Positions 44,429-52,167 of a stretch of DNA of 64,000 bases are shown one piece after another. This stretch comes from Persephonella sp. IF05-L8 (GTDB lineage: Bacteria > Aquificota > Aquificia > Aquificales > Hydrogenothermaceae): NCBI RefSeq assembly GCF_000703045.1, contig NZ_JNLJ01000005.1, positions 411,023 through 475,022 on the forward strand. The letters are read 5' to 3'. Made by a program: the position numbers and the translations under genes. The notes beneath the pieces were generated by a model. The model made no database searches. It saw nothing but the letters and a program-made list of their open reading frames with translations, and was not told the DNA's origin. Positions within the stretch are counted from its first letter, which is position 1. Every line of letters begins with the position of its first letter.

Positions 44429-45183
44429 TAAAAGAAGGGGATACAGTTCAGCTTCAGGATAAAAAAAATACATTTTTCCTGATTGTAAAAAAGGGCGAAG
44501 TATTTGGAACCCATAAGGGAAATATAAACCATGATGAGTTATTAAAGAAAGATTATGGACAGACTATTAAAACCCATAAGGGACATGAATTTCTTATACT
44601 TCGCCCTACCCTTTTTGATATTATTCTCCACGGTATAAAAAGAAAAACCCAGATTATATATCCGAAAGACAGCAGTTATATAACCCTAAAACTTGGTATA
44701 ACCGATGGTATGAAAGTTCTGGAGTCAGGAGTTGGAAGCGGAGCATTAACCATTGTTATGGCAAATGCCGTTAAACCTTCCGGAAAAATCTACTGTTACG
44801 AGAAAAATGAAAAATATATACAAAATGCTTACGAAAATCTAAAACTGGCAAAACTGGAAAAATATGTTGAGATAAAACATCATGACCTTTCAGAAGAACT
44901 ACCTGAAAAGGATTTTGATACAGCATTTATAGATGTTAGAGAGCCATGGCTTTACATTGAGAATATCAAAAAAGCACTAAAAAAAGGAGCCCCCATAGGC
45001 TTTCTTGTGCCTACAACTAACCAGATAAGTCTTACACTGGAGGCTTTAGAAAAAAATAATTTTATAAAAACAGAAGTTGTTGAACTCCTTGAAAGGCACT
45101 ACAAACCTGTCCCAGACAGACTTAGACCGGAAGACAGAATGGTTGCCCACACAGGATATCTTATATTTGCAGTCAATAGCTGA
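44425..45183 (+). CDS. trmI: tRNA (adenine-58-N1)-methyltransferase TrmI
   Basis: A 252-residue SAM-dependent enzyme that makes m1A in the T-loop of tRNA, often needed for growth at high temperature. The N-terminal beta domain has GEVFGTHKGNINHDELL, RPTLFDIILHGIKRKTQIIYPKD is the family signature, and VLESGVGSGALTIVMA is the SAM-binding loop (about 95-108). DVREPW and the end (RLRPEDRMVAHTGYL) also match. It lies in the middle of the cimA run, 4 bp overlap upstream. Confidence 0.95.
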   Translation: MIKEGDTVQLQDKKNTFFLIVKKGEVFGTHKGNINHDELLKKDYGQTIKTHKGHEFLILRPTLFDIILHGIKRKTQIIYPKDSSYITLKLGITDGMKVLESGVGSGALTIVMANAVKPSGKIYCYEKNEKYIQNAYENLKLAKLEKYVEIKHHDLSEELPEKDFDTAFIDVREPWLYIENIKKALKKGAPIGFLVPTTNQISLTLEALEKNNFIKTEVVELLERHYKPVPDRLRPEDRMVAHTGYLIFAVNS

Positions 45184-45195
45184 TAGAATAAATAT

Positions 45196-46299
45196 ATGGA
45201 AAAATTCCAGCTTATAAAAAACGCAAATAGGATTGTTGTTAAAGTAGGCTCTCAGCTTCTGGAAAAAAATAACTCAATAGATACCCAATTTATAGAAAAT
45301 CTGGCAGAAAATATAGCCCAGAACTCAAATAAAGAGTTTATTATTGTTTCTTCAGGAGCTGTTCTGGCAGGTGTAAAAAAACTGGGTCTTAAACAAAAAC
45401 CTGTCTCAATTACCGACAAACAGGCTGTTGCATCTGTTGGGCAGGCATACCTTATGCAGATTTACGACAGGATTTTTTCAAAACACGGAAAAAATATTGG
45501 TCAGATACTCCTTACAATAGAGGGTTTACGGGAAAGAAAGAGATATGTTCTTGCCCAGAACACTATAAACCGCCTTCTTGATATGGAAGTTGTCCCTATT
45601 GTCAATGAAAATGACACTATTGCTGTTGAGGAAATTGTTTTTGGGGATAATGATTTTCTTGCTGCCCATGTTGCTGTTTTGACAAATGCAGACCTGCTTA
45701 TTATCCTTTCCACTGCAGGAGGAGTTTATACAGGAGAACCTGGAGAGGAAGGAACCCAGCTTATAGAGGAAATAAAAGATGTATCTCAGGCACTTCAATA
45801 CGCAGGAACTTCCAAATCAAAATTTGGCACAGGTGGAATGAGAAGTAAACTTGAAGCTGCCCAGATAGCCACTTCCCATGGCATTCCTGTAATTATTTCT
45901 CCTAAAAAAGAAGATATAATCTCCCAGACATTAGACGGAAAAATAACAGGAAGTTTTATTTATCCAGAAAAAAGTAAAAAATTATCCAGAAAAAAAAGCT
46001 GGCTAAAACTCCTGTCAGCCCCAAAAGGAAGAATTATAATAGACAGAGGAGCAGAAGATGCAATCCGTAAAGGTAAAAGTCTTCTTCCAGCTGGTATAAA
46101 GGACTTTGAAGGGATATTTTCTAAAAATGATGTTGTTGCCATATTAAACGAGGAAGGCAAAATCATCGGAAAAGGAATTATTAATTACTCCTATAAAGAG
46201 ATTGAAAAAATAAAAGGCAAAAAATCATCAGAGGTAGAAAATTTATTAAATAGAAAGTTTACCGAGGTTATACACAGGGATAATCTGGTGGTGTTTTAA
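45196..46299 (+). CDS. proB: Glutamate 5-kinase
   Basis: First enzyme of proline synthesis, 367 residues, with an amino-acid kinase domain (VVKVGSQLLEKNN; FIIVSSGAVLAGVKKL; VNENDTIAVEEIVFGDND; GTGGMRSKLEAA) and a C-terminal PUA domain (about 280-365, GRIIIDRGAEDAIRKGKSLL). The PUA domain is usual for full-length bacterial ProB. The gene follows trmI by 12 bp and has only a weak ribosome binding site. Its partner proA is not in the window. Confidence 0.97.
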   Translation: MEKFQLIKNANRIVVKVGSQLLEKNNSIDTQFIENLAENIAQNSNKEFIIVSSGAVLAGVKKLGLKQKPVSITDKQAVASVGQAYLMQIYDRIFSKHGKNIGQILLTIEGLRERKRYVLAQNTINRLLDMEVVPIVNENDTIAVEEIVFGDNDFLAAHVAVLTNADLLIILSTAGGVYTGEPGEEGTQLIEEIKDVSQALQYAGTSKSKFGTGGMRSKLEAAQIATSHGIPVIISPKKEDIISQTLDGKITGSFIYPEKSKKLSRKKSWLKLLSAPKGRIIIDRGAEDAIRKGKSLLPAGIKDFEGIFSKNDVVAILNEEGKIIGKGIINYSYKEIEKIKGKKSSEVENLLNRKFTEVIHRDNLVVF

Positions 46300-46991
46300 T
46301 GGAAACAGAAAATATTCCCCGTGAACTTATAGAGCAGCTGAAAGCTGAGCAGATTAAGTTATCTAAAAAGCTAAATCTAAAAGACAGAATACCACCTGAT
46401 AAAGTCAGATATGTTGCAGGTATTGATACAACTTTTACAGATATATGGAAAAATCCAACAACAGCAATATCCTCAATAGTTGTTGTGGATATAGAGAATA
46501 ATTTTGAAATTATTGAGACTGTTTATGCAACAAAAGAAATAGATTTTCCTTATATACCAACATTTCTTGCATATAGGGAACTTCCTGTGATACTGGAAGC
46601 CTACAAAAAGCTTAAAAGTCCGGTTGATGTTTTTATGGTAGATGGAATGGGAATACTCCATCCACGGAAAATGGGAATTGCAGCCCATTTTGGAGTAGTT
46701 ACAGATACAGTTAGTATTGGAGTAGGAAAATCAAAACTAATTGGAGAGTTCAAAAAGCCCGAAAACCGTAAATTTGCTTACCAACCTGTTTATGTAGATG
46801 GGGAACATAGAGGCTATGTCCTTAGGACAAGGAAAAATGCAAATCCTGTTTTTGTATCCCCGGGGAATAATATTTCTGTAGAAAGTAGTTTAAAAGTGGC
46901 AATAAGAACCACAGACAAATATAAACTCCCTGAACCAGTCAGATTTGCCCATAACTTTTTACAAAAAATCAGGAAGGAAAAGTTAAAATGA
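46299..46991 (+). CDS. nfi: Endonuclease V
   Basis: A 230-residue nuclease that nicks DNA or RNA next to deaminated adenine (inosine). VAGIDTTFTD carries the first metal Asp (about residue 45), IPTFLAYRELP the wedge PYxP-like loop, MVDGMGILHPRKMGIAAHFGV the central motif, and VGKSKLIG follows. It shares one base with proB (TAATG). Its place among amino acid and tRNA genes is not informative, but high temperature raises deamination, so demand for the enzyme fits a thermophile. Confidence 0.93.
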   Translation: METENIPRELIEQLKAEQIKLSKKLNLKDRIPPDKVRYVAGIDTTFTDIWKNPTTAISSIVVVDIENNFEIIETVYATKEIDFPYIPTFLAYRELPVILEAYKKLKSPVDVFMVDGMGILHPRKMGIAAHFGVVTDTVSIGVGKSKLIGEFKKPENRKFAYQPVYVDGEHRGYVLRTRKNANPVFVSPGNNISVESSLKVAIRTTDKYKLPEPVRFAHNFLQKIRKEKLK

Positions 46992-48292
46992 AAAGGAATA
47001 TCCTACCAGAAAAGGAATTTAAAGAATTATTAGAAATAGCCTTTCAAGAATATTTTACTCAGCTCTTACAGGAGCCTATAGCACAGAGATTTTTAAAGGG
47101 TAAAAATCCAGAAGAACTACAAAAGAAAGAAATAAAAGGTATTATTCGTTTTTACAATATGTTCATTAATGATAATCTATCCTCTTTAAAGGAAGAATTA
47201 ACGAACTTAGGAAAACTTCATTATAATCTTCAGATAGAATTTGCTATCTTTCTGGAGAAATTAGACAACCTTGAGCTCATTTTTACAAAAAGGCTTTTCC
47301 TATCCAATAAAAATCTGGAAAAAACATATCCCCTTATAACTAAATTTTTTGATATTATAAAAAATTATGTTGCAAAAGGATATCTCCTTGAGCATATAAA
47401 AAGAGAAAGCATAATAATAAGAGCATACATAGAACAAAGTCTTGGAGAAAAGTTCATTAATATCAAATCAATTATAGACAAACATATTATCTGGGAAGAA
47501 AACATACTTGATTATCTAACAACCGGAACTTTAAAAAAAGAAATTCAATTAGATGCAACAAAATGTGAAATGGGAAAATGGTTAAATAGTATTAAAACAA
47601 AAAATAAAAAATCTGTTAGCAGACTTACTAAATTACATGATGAGCTACATATAATTGCCGAAAATATAGTTGCTTTTAGGGAAATGGAAAAATACACTAT
47701 CCTGCTGGATGAATACAATCAGTTCATTAAACAAAACTTAATGTTTATGTCTTCTCTAATAACTTTCTTATTCAATGAAGAAATAGAAGAGCTTCAGAGA
47801 GACCCTCTCACAAATCTTTTAACCAGAAGAACGCTGGAAGAAATATTTGTTAATGTTTTAGATATATCTATGATTACAGGAGAACCCTTTGGAGTTGCCT
47901 TTGTAGATATTGATGATTTTAAAAAAATTAACGACACTTATGGACATGATGCTGGAGATATAGTATTAAAAGAAATTACAAATACAATAAAGAAAAACTT
48001 AAGAAAAAGTGATTATATCTTTAGATATGGTGGGGAGGAATTTGTAATAATCGTACCTGCCACAGATGAAAACACCTTCTACAAGATATTAGAAAAGATA
48101 AGAAAAAAAATAAATCAAACTCCTATAAAAATTAATGGAGACACTATAAATGTGTCCGTAAGTATTGGAGGTGTTATTATAAAAACAAAACATGTTATAC
48201 CATTAAGCAAAGTAATAAAAAAAGCAGACAAACTTATGTATGAAGCAAAAAAAACAGGAAAAAATAAGGTATTAGTTAAAACGTTAGATTAG
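46988..48292 (+). CDS. Diguanylate cyclase with putative globin-like and CZB zinc-sensor domains
   Basis: A 434-residue cytoplasmic signalling protein. Residues about 10-150 are helical and contain LTNLGKLHYNLQIEF, similar to the proximal-His segment of globin-coupled sensors (His 78). Residues about 160-230 form a CZB-type zinc domain: His 166, Cys 193 in KCEMGKW, His 217 and His 221. The C-terminal GGDEF (about 270-432) has DPLTNLLTRRTLEE, FVDIDDFKKINDTYGHD and YGGEEFVIIVPA, with inhibitory site RKSD, so it is an active, product-inhibited c-di-GMP synthase. It ends the cimA run; the overlap with nfi is 4 bp. The globin part is the least certain. Confidence 0.85.
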   Translation: MKRNILPEKEFKELLEIAFQEYFTQLLQEPIAQRFLKGKNPEELQKKEIKGIIRFYNMFINDNLSSLKEELTNLGKLHYNLQIEFAIFLEKLDNLELIFTKRLFLSNKNLEKTYPLITKFFDIIKNYVAKGYLLEHIKRESIIIRAYIEQSLGEKFINIKSIIDKHIIWEENILDYLTTGTLKKEIQLDATKCEMGKWLNSIKTKNKKSVSRLTKLHDELHIIAENIVAFREMEKYTILLDEYNQFIKQNLMFMSSLITFLFNEEIEELQRDPLTNLLTRRTLEEIFVNVLDISMITGEPFGVAFVDIDDFKKINDTYGHDAGDIVLKEITNTIKKNLRKSDYIFRYGGEEFVIIVPATDENTFYKILEKIRKKINQTPIKINGDTINVSVSIGGVIIKTKHVIPLSKVIKKADKLMYEAKKTGKNKVLVKTLD

Positions 48293-48295
48293 ATA

Positions 48296-49336
48296 TTATC
48301 TTCTGCTTTCCTCTTGAACCACTTTAACAAGATATTTAACCTTTTCTACCTCCATATCAGGCATTAGTCCATGCCCCAGATTAAATATATGCCCAGTGTC
48401 TTTACCCCATTTATTCAAGATAGCTACTGCCTTTTCCTTTATTACATCTTTATCTGCATAAAGGACTATAGGGTCAAGATTACCCTGAGCTGCTGCCTTT
48501 CCATTCAGTTTTTTCTTAACATCAGATAGGTCTATCATCCAATCAACACTGTATACATCTGCACCGGAGGTAATCATATCATCAAAAAATCCTGCCACTC
48601 CCCTTGTAAAATGTATAACAGGCTGGTAATCCCTTTTTATTCCCTTTATTATCTTCTTTACCGGTGGCAGTGCAAACTCTCTGTAATCATCAGGAGACAG
48701 ATATCCACCCCAGCTATCAAAAATCTGAACGGCATCTGCACCACTTTCAATCTGGAAGTTAAGATACTCAATAAGCATATCTGATAGCTTATCTAATAAA
48801 TCTTTAAACGCATCTGGATAGTTATACATAAAAGATTTTGCCTTTTTGAAATCCCGTGAGGTTCTTCCTTCTATCATATAGGCCGCAAGGGTAAAAGGTG
48901 CACCACAAAAGCCTATAGTCGGTATAGCTCTATTTAGAGCCTGATTAACTCCTTTTATTATTTCTCCTACATAATAAACATCTTTAGTGTTGAATTTATT
49001 TAACTTTAAAATATCATCAGGGCTTTCAATAGGATTTAAAAATACAGGTCCTTCTCCTTCCCTGAACTCAAATCTCATTCCTATACTTTCAAGGGGAGTA
49101 AGTATATCTGAAAATATTATTGAGGCATCTACCCCAAGAAGTTTATATGGCAGTATTGTGGCTTCCACTGACAGCTCAACATTTTTATAAAAATTCATAA
49201 AGCTCCCTGCTTTTTCTCGTAAAGCTCTGTATTCAGGCATATACCTGCCTGCCTGTCTCATAAGCCATACAGGAGTTCTTTCTATTGGTTCTCTATGAGC
49301 TGCCCTTATAAATAAGTCATTTGCAGGTTTTTTCAT
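48296..49336 (-). CDS. hemE: Uroporphyrinogen decarboxylase
   Basis: A 346-residue TIM-barrel enzyme of haem synthesis, making coproporphyrinogen III. RTPVWLMRQAGRYMPEYR (about 20-37) is the hallmark N-terminus, with IIFSDILTPLESIGM, FCGAPFTLAAYM and GNLDPIVLYAD further on. The start is ATG 49336 with GAGGGAGAA upstream. It converges on the diguanylate cyclase with a 3-bp gap. It lies back to back with the cytochrome c genes, which depend on haem. Confidence 0.98.
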   Translation of the reverse strand: MKKPANDLFIRAAHREPIERTPVWLMRQAGRYMPEYRALREKAGSFMNFYKNVELSVEATILPYKLLGVDASIIFSDILTPLESIGMRFEFREGEGPVFLNPIESPDDILKLNKFNTKDVYYVGEIIKGVNQALNRAIPTIGFCGAPFTLAAYMIEGRTSRDFKKAKSFMYNYPDAFKDLLDKLSDMLIEYLNFQIESGADAVQIFDSWGGYLSPDDYREFALPPVKKIIKGIKRDYQPVIHFTRGVAGFFDDMITSGADVYSVDWMIDLSDVKKKLNGKAAAQGNLDPIVLYADKDVIKEKAVAILNKWGKDTGHIFNLGHGLMPDMEVEKVKYLVKVVQEESRR

Positions 49337-49403
49337 TTCTCCCTCTCAATTTGTAATCTTTTAGTAATATTCTAACTTATGTTAATACAAAAAACTTAAA
49401 AAG

Positions 49404-49419
49404 TTGGTAAAAATACCAA
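49404..49419. promoter_or_regulatory. Perfect palindrome between hemE and cytochrome c, possible operator
   Basis: TTGGTA and TACCAA flank AAAA, a 6-bp inverted repeat. It lies in the hemE-cytochrome c divergent region, about 50 bp upstream of the TTGACT (49467-49472)-TATAAA (49491-49496) pair that may serve the cytochrome gene. A shared operator for haem supply and cytochrome expression is possible. Confidence 0.4.
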
Positions 49420-49466
49420 ATTAGAATATATTAATAACTAATATGATATAAAACATAAAATAAAAG

Positions 49467-49496
49467 TTGACTTTAAACTATAGGTTATATTATAAA
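49467..49496 (+). promoter_or_regulatory. Candidate promoter of the cytochrome c genes
   Basis: -35 TTGACT (49467-49472), an 18-bp spacer, and -10 TATAAA (49491-49496), about 33 bp before ATG 49529. No other region nearby offers as good a match. Confidence 0.5.
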
Positions 49497-49528
49497 AAGA
49501 TTAAATCAAACTAATGGAGGTTAGACAG

Positions 49529-49855
49529 ATGAAAAAATTAGTTGCAGCAGCTACATTCGGACTGGCTGTGGCTGTATCAGCAGCAATGGCAGCTGACGGA
49601 AAAGCTCTTTTCCAATCAAAAGGATGTGCAGCATGCCACCAGGCAGCAGTTGATACTGTAGGACCATCTCTCAAAAAAATAGCACAGGCTTATGCTGGCA
49701 AAGAAGCTGAACTGATTAAATTCCTTAAAGGAGAAGGAAAAGCAATAGTTGACCCAGCTAAATTCAGCGTAATGCAACCACAACTCAACACAACAAAAGC
49801 TATGTCTGATGAGGAACTCAAAGCACTTGCTGAATATATGCTCAGCCACAAATAA
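49529..49855 (+). CDS. Periplasmic class I cytochrome c (c552 type)
   Basis: A 108-residue cytochrome when started at ATG 49529, set by GGAGG in AATGGAGGTTAGACAG; the upstream ATG at 49514 is within this ribosome binding site and is rejected. A signal peptide ends in VSAAMAADGK, the haem attachment is C33AAC36H37, and VMQPQL supplies the axial Met near residue 78. Such small cytochromes carry electrons from the bc1 complex to the terminal oxidase. Its terminator at 49861 lies inside the next gene. Confidence 0.95.
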   Translation: MKKLVAAATFGLAVAVSAAMAADGKALFQSKGCAACHQAAVDTVGPSLKKIAQAYAGKEAELIKFLKGEGKAIVDPAKFSVMQPQLNTTKAMSDEELKALAEYMLSHK

Positions 49856-50252
49856 TATTAAAGCCCCCTTTATCTGGGGGCTTTTTATATTCTTTATACT
49901 CTCTATCCATTCATTTGCTCTTGATGGGAAAACCCTGTTTCATAAATATAACTGCTCATCATGTCATGCACCTGATAGGAGAGTAGTAGGACCCTCTTTC
50001 CTTGAAATATCCAGAAGATACGGCCAGAGTGAAAAAGCCGTAGAAAAGGTAGCAAAGCTCATTATAAAACCAAAGCCTGAAAACTGGCCAGGAATGGCTT
50101 ATATGCCACCTTTTGATATTCCGTTAGAAGAAGCAAAAGCCCTTGCAAGATACGTGCTGATTTATTCTATAAAGGAGTTAAAAAGTAAAAAGGACAACAA
50201 AAAAGAAAAAAGCATAGAAGAGATATTAGACGAAGCTTCCCAGTTTCACTGA
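49809..50252 (+). CDS. Second cytochrome c with an extended tail
   Basis: A class I cytochrome c: hydrophobic signal segment FIWGLFIFFILSIHSFA, haem motif CSSCH, GPSFLEISRRYGQSEK, and MAYMPPFDI with the likely axial Met, then a charged tail (LKSKKDNKKEKSIEEIL). Start choice is unusual: no in-frame ATG or GTG lies between the end of the first cytochrome and the signal peptide. The candidates are ATG 49809 or TTG 49827, both inside the first cytochrome gene, or a rare ATT at 49857. Coupled translation with the first cytochrome is therefore likely. The terminator at 49861 lies inside its signal-peptide region. Confidence 0.85.
   Translation: MRNSKHLLNICSATNNIKAPFIWGLFIFFILSIHSFALDGKTLFHKYNCSSCHAPDRRVVGPSFLEISRRYGQSEKAVEKVAKLIIKPKPENWPGMAYMPPFDIPLEEAKALARYVLIYSIKELKSKKDNKKEKSIEEILDEASQFH
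49861..49885 (+). terminator. Strong intrinsic terminator/attenuator between cytochrome genes
   Basis: AGCCCCC and GGGGGCT pair around a TTTATCT loop and are followed by TTTTT. It follows the first cytochrome stop by about 6 bp and encodes part of the second cytochrome's N-terminal signal region (AlaProPheIleTrpGlyLeu). It would give more of the first transcript than of the second. Confidence 0.85.
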
Positions 50253-50482
50253 GTATATTTTTTATACCTTTCCCTATGTTTTTCTGCATTTGCTTCCTGA
50301 TTTTTCTTAACAAACCAGAGTGTTCCTGCAACAAGAACAATAACTCCAGCAATGATTAAAAATCCTTCTATCAATCCATTTGCATTACAAAAAACACCAA
50401 AAGCAGAATAGGGGTCGCATTGTTCTAATTGTTTATTAAATACTTCTTGCTCAGCGGCAGCATTTAATATAAGCTCTAACAT
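50246..50482 (-). CDS. Small single-span membrane protein
   Basis: A 78-residue protein of unknown function. One strong helix (GFLIIAGVIVLVAGTLWFVKK, about 40-60) is preceded by a segment with two Cys (QCDPYSAFGVFCNANG, about 21-36) and followed by a basic tail (EKHRERYKKYTQ). The Cys pair on one side of a membrane helix could form a disulphide. It overlaps the second cytochrome's end by 7 bp on the opposite strand. The sequence resembles no cytochrome-oxidase small subunit I can name. Confidence 0.55.
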   Translation of the reverse strand: MLELILNAAAEQEVFNKQLEQCDPYSAFGVFCNANGLIEGFLIIAGVIVLVAGTLWFVKKNQEANAEKHRERYKKYTQ

Positions 50483-50518
50483 CTTCCCACCATATAAAAA
50501 TATTCCTATAAAAATATA

Positions 50519-50935
50519 TCATATTCCCAGTATTTTTATAATAACTCTTTTAGGTCTCTGTCCATCATATTCAGCATAAAAAATCTCCTGCCATGGTCCC
50601 AAATCCAGCTTACCGTTTGTAACAGGTAAAACCACCTGAAGATGTGTAAGGAGGTTTTTAAGATGGGCATCTGCATTATCCTCACCAGTTAAATGATGTT
50701 TGTAATCTGGTTTAAATGGCGCAAGTTTTTCAAGCCAGTGCCAGATATCCTCGTGTAATCCTTCCTCATCATCCTGAATAAATACTGAGGCTGTCAGATG
50801 CATTGCAGAAACCAGACATAAACCTTCTTTTATCCCTGATTTTTCAACAGCTTCCTGCACTCTATCTGTTATTTTTATAAGCTCCCTTCTATTTTTTGTA
50901 TTAAAGGTTAGATACTCTGTATAAGCTTTTGTCAT
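50519..50935 (-). CDS. YjbQ family protein (UPF0047)
   Basis: A 138-residue protein of the secondary-thiamine-phosphate-synthase/YjbQ family. The signature [14 protein letters not shown] (about 46-59) and [16 protein letters not shown] are clear, with [19 protein letters not shown] at the end. YjbQ proteins have been linked to weak thiamin phosphate synthase activity. The gene is divergent from lipA with only 46 bp between the ATG starts, so their promoters share space. Confidence 0.9.
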   Translation of the reverse strand: MTKAYTEYLTFNTKNRRELIKITDRVQEAVEKSGIKEGLCLVSAMHLTASVFIQDDEEGLHEDIWHWLEKLAPFKPDYKHHLTGEDNADAHLKNLLTHLQVVLPVTNGKLDLGPWQEIFYAEYDGQRPKRVIIKILGI

Positions 50936-50981
50936 GGCAGCCTCCTATTTTGTTATTATTTTTATTATAGGAGGTTTAGAG

Positions 50982-51824
50982 ATGAAACCAAAGGTAAAAA
51001 ATTTCTTATCTGAAGATGTTACAAAAATGAAAGCTATGCTCAGGATGCTTAATCTCCATACGGTTTGCGAGGAAGCATCCTGTCCAAATATAGGAGATTG
51101 TTTTGGAAGAAGAACAGCAACATTTATGATAATGGGTGATAGATGCACAAGGAATTGTGCCTACTGTGATGTTTCCCATGATAAACCACTACCACTTGAC
51201 CCTTCTGAACCTTATAACATTGCAAAAGCTGTAAAATATCTAAATCTTAAACATGTTGTTATAACATCTGTGAACAGAGATGACCTTCCTGATGGTGGAG
51301 CATCTCATTTTGCACGGGTTATCAGAGCAATCAGGGAAGAAAAGCCTGATTGTAGCATAGAGGTGCTTATTCCGGATTTTCTGGGGGATAAAGAAGCACT
51401 TAAGATTGTTGCAGATGCAAAACCTGAAGTAATTAACCATAACATTGAAACAGTTCCTTCTTTGTTTCCTGTGGTAAGACACAGAGGCGATTATCAAAGG
51501 TCATTACAGGTAATAAAATGGATTAAGGAGCTTGATGAAAATATAACCTCAAAATCAGGCATTATGGTTGGGCTTGGAGAAACAAAAGAAGAGATATTGC
51601 AAGTAATGGAAGACTTAGCAAAAGTAAACTGCGAGATACTAACAATAGGGCAGTATCTCAGACCATCAAAAAATCATTATCCTGTCAAAAAATATTACAC
51701 AGAAGAAGAATTCAAAGAATTAGAAAAGATAGGATACCAGATAGGTTTCAAACAGGTTTTTAGCGGAACACTTGTAAGAAGTTCATTTCATGCAGATGAG
51801 GTTTATTATCAGCTTAAAGGGTAA
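50982..51824 (+). CDS. lipA: Lipoyl synthase
   Basis: Radical SAM enzyme that inserts two sulphurs into octanoyl chains on lipoyl proteins. The auxiliary cluster CEEASCPNIGDC and the SAM cluster CTRNCAYC are both present, as are GGGASHFARVI-like and NHNIETVPSLFPVVR. ATG 50982 (281 residues) follows GGAGG; a longer frame starting at 50934 is rejected. It overlaps the hypothetical gene on the minus strand by 11 bp at its 3' end. Lipoate would serve 2-oxoacid dehydrogenases or the glycine cleavage system. Confidence 0.97.
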   Translation: MKPKVKNFLSEDVTKMKAMLRMLNLHTVCEEASCPNIGDCFGRRTATFMIMGDRCTRNCAYCDVSHDKPLPLDPSEPYNIAKAVKYLNLKHVVITSVNRDDLPDGGASHFARVIRAIREEKPDCSIEVLIPDFLGDKEALKIVADAKPEVINHNIETVPSLFPVVRHRGDYQRSLQVIKWIKELDENITSKSGIMVGLGETKEEILQVMEDLAKVNCEILTIGQYLRPSKNHYPVKKYYTEEEFKELEKIGYQIGFKQVFSGTLVRSSFHADEVYYQLKG

Positions 51825-52167
51825 TAGGTTCTAAAACTTGTTTATAAATAATAGGAGCCAATTTTAGATTTAACTCATCACTAAAGATGAAAAAATATAT
51901 ATCGTATATTCTATAGACAAATAAGTATATAAGCTTTTTCCCGATAGAAACCTTATAGTAATACAGAACTTTTTCCTTTAAACGGTTTCTATATTCCAGA
52001 ACCTTTTCTATATGAGAAACATATTTGTAGAAGTTATCAGGATTTTCTTCAACAAAGGGAGCAAACTTATAGGAGATTAAAGAAACATCTTTGTATACGA
52101 AAATAGCTTCAATATGCTTGAAATTCTTCCCTATTATCTGATTTATTCGTTTTCTCAGCTGCTCCAT
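51814..52167 (-). CDS. Uncharacterised protein overlapping the ExeA-like gene
   Basis: A 117-residue protein of unknown function. It has no membrane segment beyond a hydrophobic stretch near residues 78-98 (LIYLFVYRIYDIYFFIF). It overlaps the end of the ExeA-like gene by 59 bp, suggesting strict coupling to it; its start lacks a clear ribosome binding site. The reading frame is intact and in the same direction as the ExeA-like/SPOR pair, which supports a real gene. It could be a partner of the cell-wall ATPase. Confidence 0.5.
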   Translation of the reverse strand: MEQLRKRINQIIGKNFKHIEAIFVYKDVSLISYKFAPFVEENPDNFYKYVSHIEKVLEYRNRLKEKVLYYYKVSIGKKLIYLFVYRIYDIYFFIFSDELNLKLAPIIYKQVLEPITL

